Assembly (NCBI GenBank): GCA_965363675.1 | Contig: CBDTTW010000065.1 | Span: 1 to 15,533, forward strand | DNA from: CBDTTW01 sp965363675 | GTDB lineage: Bacteria; Bacteroidota; Rhodothermia; Rhodothermales; DASSAV01 | Direction of reading: 5' to 3' | DNA: 15,533 bases | In this document: positions 14,460 through 15,533 of the stretch, one piece after another | How the letters are laid out: each line of letters begins with the position of its first letter | How positions within the stretch are numbered: the first letter of the stretch is position 1 | The notes under the pieces: generated by a model | What the model was told of the DNA's origin: nothing | What the model saw: only the letters and a program-made list of their open reading frames with translations | Databases searched by the model: none | Program-made: the position numbers and the translations under genes

Positions 14460-15029
14460 CTACACCTCCATGATCTCGCCTTCCTTTTTTTCGAGCATCT
14501 GGTCGATCCGAGCGATGTGCTCGTCCGTCATTTTTTGCAACCGCTCCTCGGCCTCGAAGCGCAGATCCTCCGAAAGGTGCATCTCCGCCTGGACGGACTT
14601 GATCTCGTCTTTGACGGTGCGGCGCACGTTGCGCACGGCCACCTTGGCTTCCTCGCCGCGCGTGCGGGCCATCTTCGCCAACTCGCGCCGGCGCTCCTCG
14701 GAAGGCGGCGGCACCGGGATGCGGATCAGCGCGCCGTCGTTCGAGGGGTTCATGCCGATGTTCGAGGCCCGAATGGCCTTTTCGATGGGGTTGAGCGCCG
14801 ACTTGTCCCACGGCTGCACCACGATCAGGTCGGCCTGGGGCGCGCTGACGCTCGCCATCTGGTTGAGCGGCATGTGCGAGCCGTAGTACTCCACGCGGAT
14901 CGTGTCGAGCATGGCCGGGTTGGCCCGGCCCGCGCGGATCGTGCTCATCTCGGTGCGCAAGTGGTCGAGCGTTTTCGCCATATGCTCCTGGGCTTCGTCG
15001 AGCAGGAGCTTCATGTTTTCGTCGAGCAT
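14460..15029 (-). CDS. frr: Ribosome recycling factor
   Basis: RRF works with EF-G to split the post-termination ribosome into subunits. The product has 189 residues (usual 185). It shows the whole family pattern: LRTEMSTIRAGRANPAMLD, then VEYYGSHMPLNQMASVSAPQ, VVQPWDKSALNPIEKAI, GALIRIPVPPPSEERRREL, EEAKVAVRNVRRTVKDEI and the terminal KKEGEIMEV. The first ATG (15029) gives MLDENMKLLL; an ATG at 15014 (MKLLLDEAQ) is an equally plausible start, and neither has a Shine-Dalgarno sequence. It lies 34 nt downstream of pyrH, the order common in bacteria (pyrH-frr), and is probably co-transcribed with it. Confidence 0.97.
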   Translation of the reverse strand: MLDENMKLLLDEAQEHMAKTLDHLRTEMSTIRAGRANPAMLDTIRVEYYGSHMPLNQMASVSAPQADLIVVQPWDKSALNPIEKAIRASNIGMNPSNDGALIRIPVPPPSEERRRELAKMARTRGEEAKVAVRNVRRTVKDEIKSVQAEMHLSEDLRFEAEERLQKMTDEHIARIDQMLEKKEGEIMEV

Positions 15030-15063
15030 GTCGGTGAACCGTGTCGGGTTGCGTGGGGCCGCC

Positions 15064-15533
15064 TCAGGCCATCAGCACGGGCGGCTCGTCGTCGTTCCAG
15101 TGTACGAGGGTGCCCACGGACGGGTTTTCGAGGATCAGGCTGAGGTTGCCCGGCTTGTCCATGTTGAAAACGAGGATCGGGGCCCCGGACTCCTTGCACA
15201 GCGTGAAGGCCGTCAGGTCCATCACGCGCAGGTTGCGCTGCAATACCTCCACGCCGTGGATGCGCTCGAAGCGGAGGGCCTCGGGGTGCTTCTCGGGGTC
15301 GGCCGTGAAGATGCCGTCCACGCGCGTGCCTTTAACGATCACGTCGGCGTCGATTTCGAGGGCGCGCAGAGCCGCCGCGGTGTCGGTGGTAAAATACGGA
15401 TTCCCCGTGCCGGCGCCGAAGATCACGATGCGCCCTTTTTCGAGGTGCCGGATGGCTCGCCGCCGAATGAACGGCTCGGCGATCTCCTCCATCTTGATGC
15501 TCGATTGGAGGCGCGTTTGCAGCCCCGCCTGCT
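15064..15533 (-). CDS. pyrH: UMP kinase, 5'-truncated by window edge
   Basis: UMP kinase phosphorylates UMP to UDP with ATP in pyrimidine nucleotide synthesis; bacterial enzymes are amino-acid-kinase-fold hexamers regulated by GTP and UTP. Only the C-terminal 155 or so residues are inside; the frame is open to the right edge (GLQTRLQSSIKMEEIAEPF). Visible family motifs are RRAIRHLEKGRIVIFGAGTG, then NPYFTTDTAAALRALEI, IVKGTRVDGIFTADPEK, LRVMDLTAFTLCKESG and NMDKPGNLSLIL. The C-terminus carries an extra acidic tail (NDDEPPVLMA). The ATG at 15492 is internal, not the start. frr follows 34 nt downstream. Confidence 0.97.
   Translation of the reverse strand, partial: QAGLQTRLQSSIKMEEIAEPFIRRRAIRHLEKGRIVIFGAGTGNPYFTTDTAAALRALEIDADVIVKGTRVDGIFTADPEKHPEALRFERIHGVEVLQRNLRVMDLTAFTLCKESGAPILVFNMDKPGNLSLILENPSVGTLVHWNDDEPPVLMA

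Overview
This is a dense, high-GC bacterial chromosome segment (roughly two thirds or more G+C by eye). It carries housekeeping genes plus one complete tripartite efflux operon. Gene content, weak or absent Shine-Dalgarno sequences before most starts, and CoaBC with PAMD and LASG motifs instead of PAMN and xCG suggest the Bacteroidota/Rhodothermota side of the tree (Rhodothermus/Salinibacter-like). This is an inference from protein style, with no marker rRNA to confirm it. I see no insertion sequence, phage, CRISPR array or other sign of transfer.

Plus strand, 1-3130: the 3' part of proB (glutamate 5-kinase) is followed 10 nt later by proA, the first two steps of proline synthesis. After a 113-nt gap with a likely promoter comes a secreted six-bladed TolB/PD40-type beta-propeller. 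Its 3' end overlaps, tail to tail, the end of the outer-membrane efflux gene on the other strand.

Minus strand, 9052 down to 3109: a membrane-fusion protein, an RND (HAE-1) pump and a TolC-like channel form an MFP-RND-OMF operon, with RND and channel overlapping as ATGA. The 280-nt gap upstream holds a good sigma70-like promoter just after the dnaB stop. Its roughly 230-nt leader contains a 22-codon reading frame, a foldable three-way junction, a competing hairpin, and a GC-rich hairpin just before the start codon. This looks like a possible cis-regulatory RNA.

Minus strand, 14218 down to 9053: yicC, gmk, coaBC, a uracil-DNA glycosylase homologue and dnaB lie in one direction (RNA turnover, GMP phosphorylation, coenzyme A synthesis, base-excision repair and replication). 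The glycosylase has family-4 motifs but lacks all four cysteines expected to hold the iron-sulfur cluster. CoaBC has replaced two key decarboxylase residues.

Minus strand, 15533 down to 14256: the 3' part of pyrH, then frr, then tRNA-Ser(GGA) with its own -10-like box, a 5'-leader hairpin and a strong intrinsic terminator only 37 nt before the yicC start.
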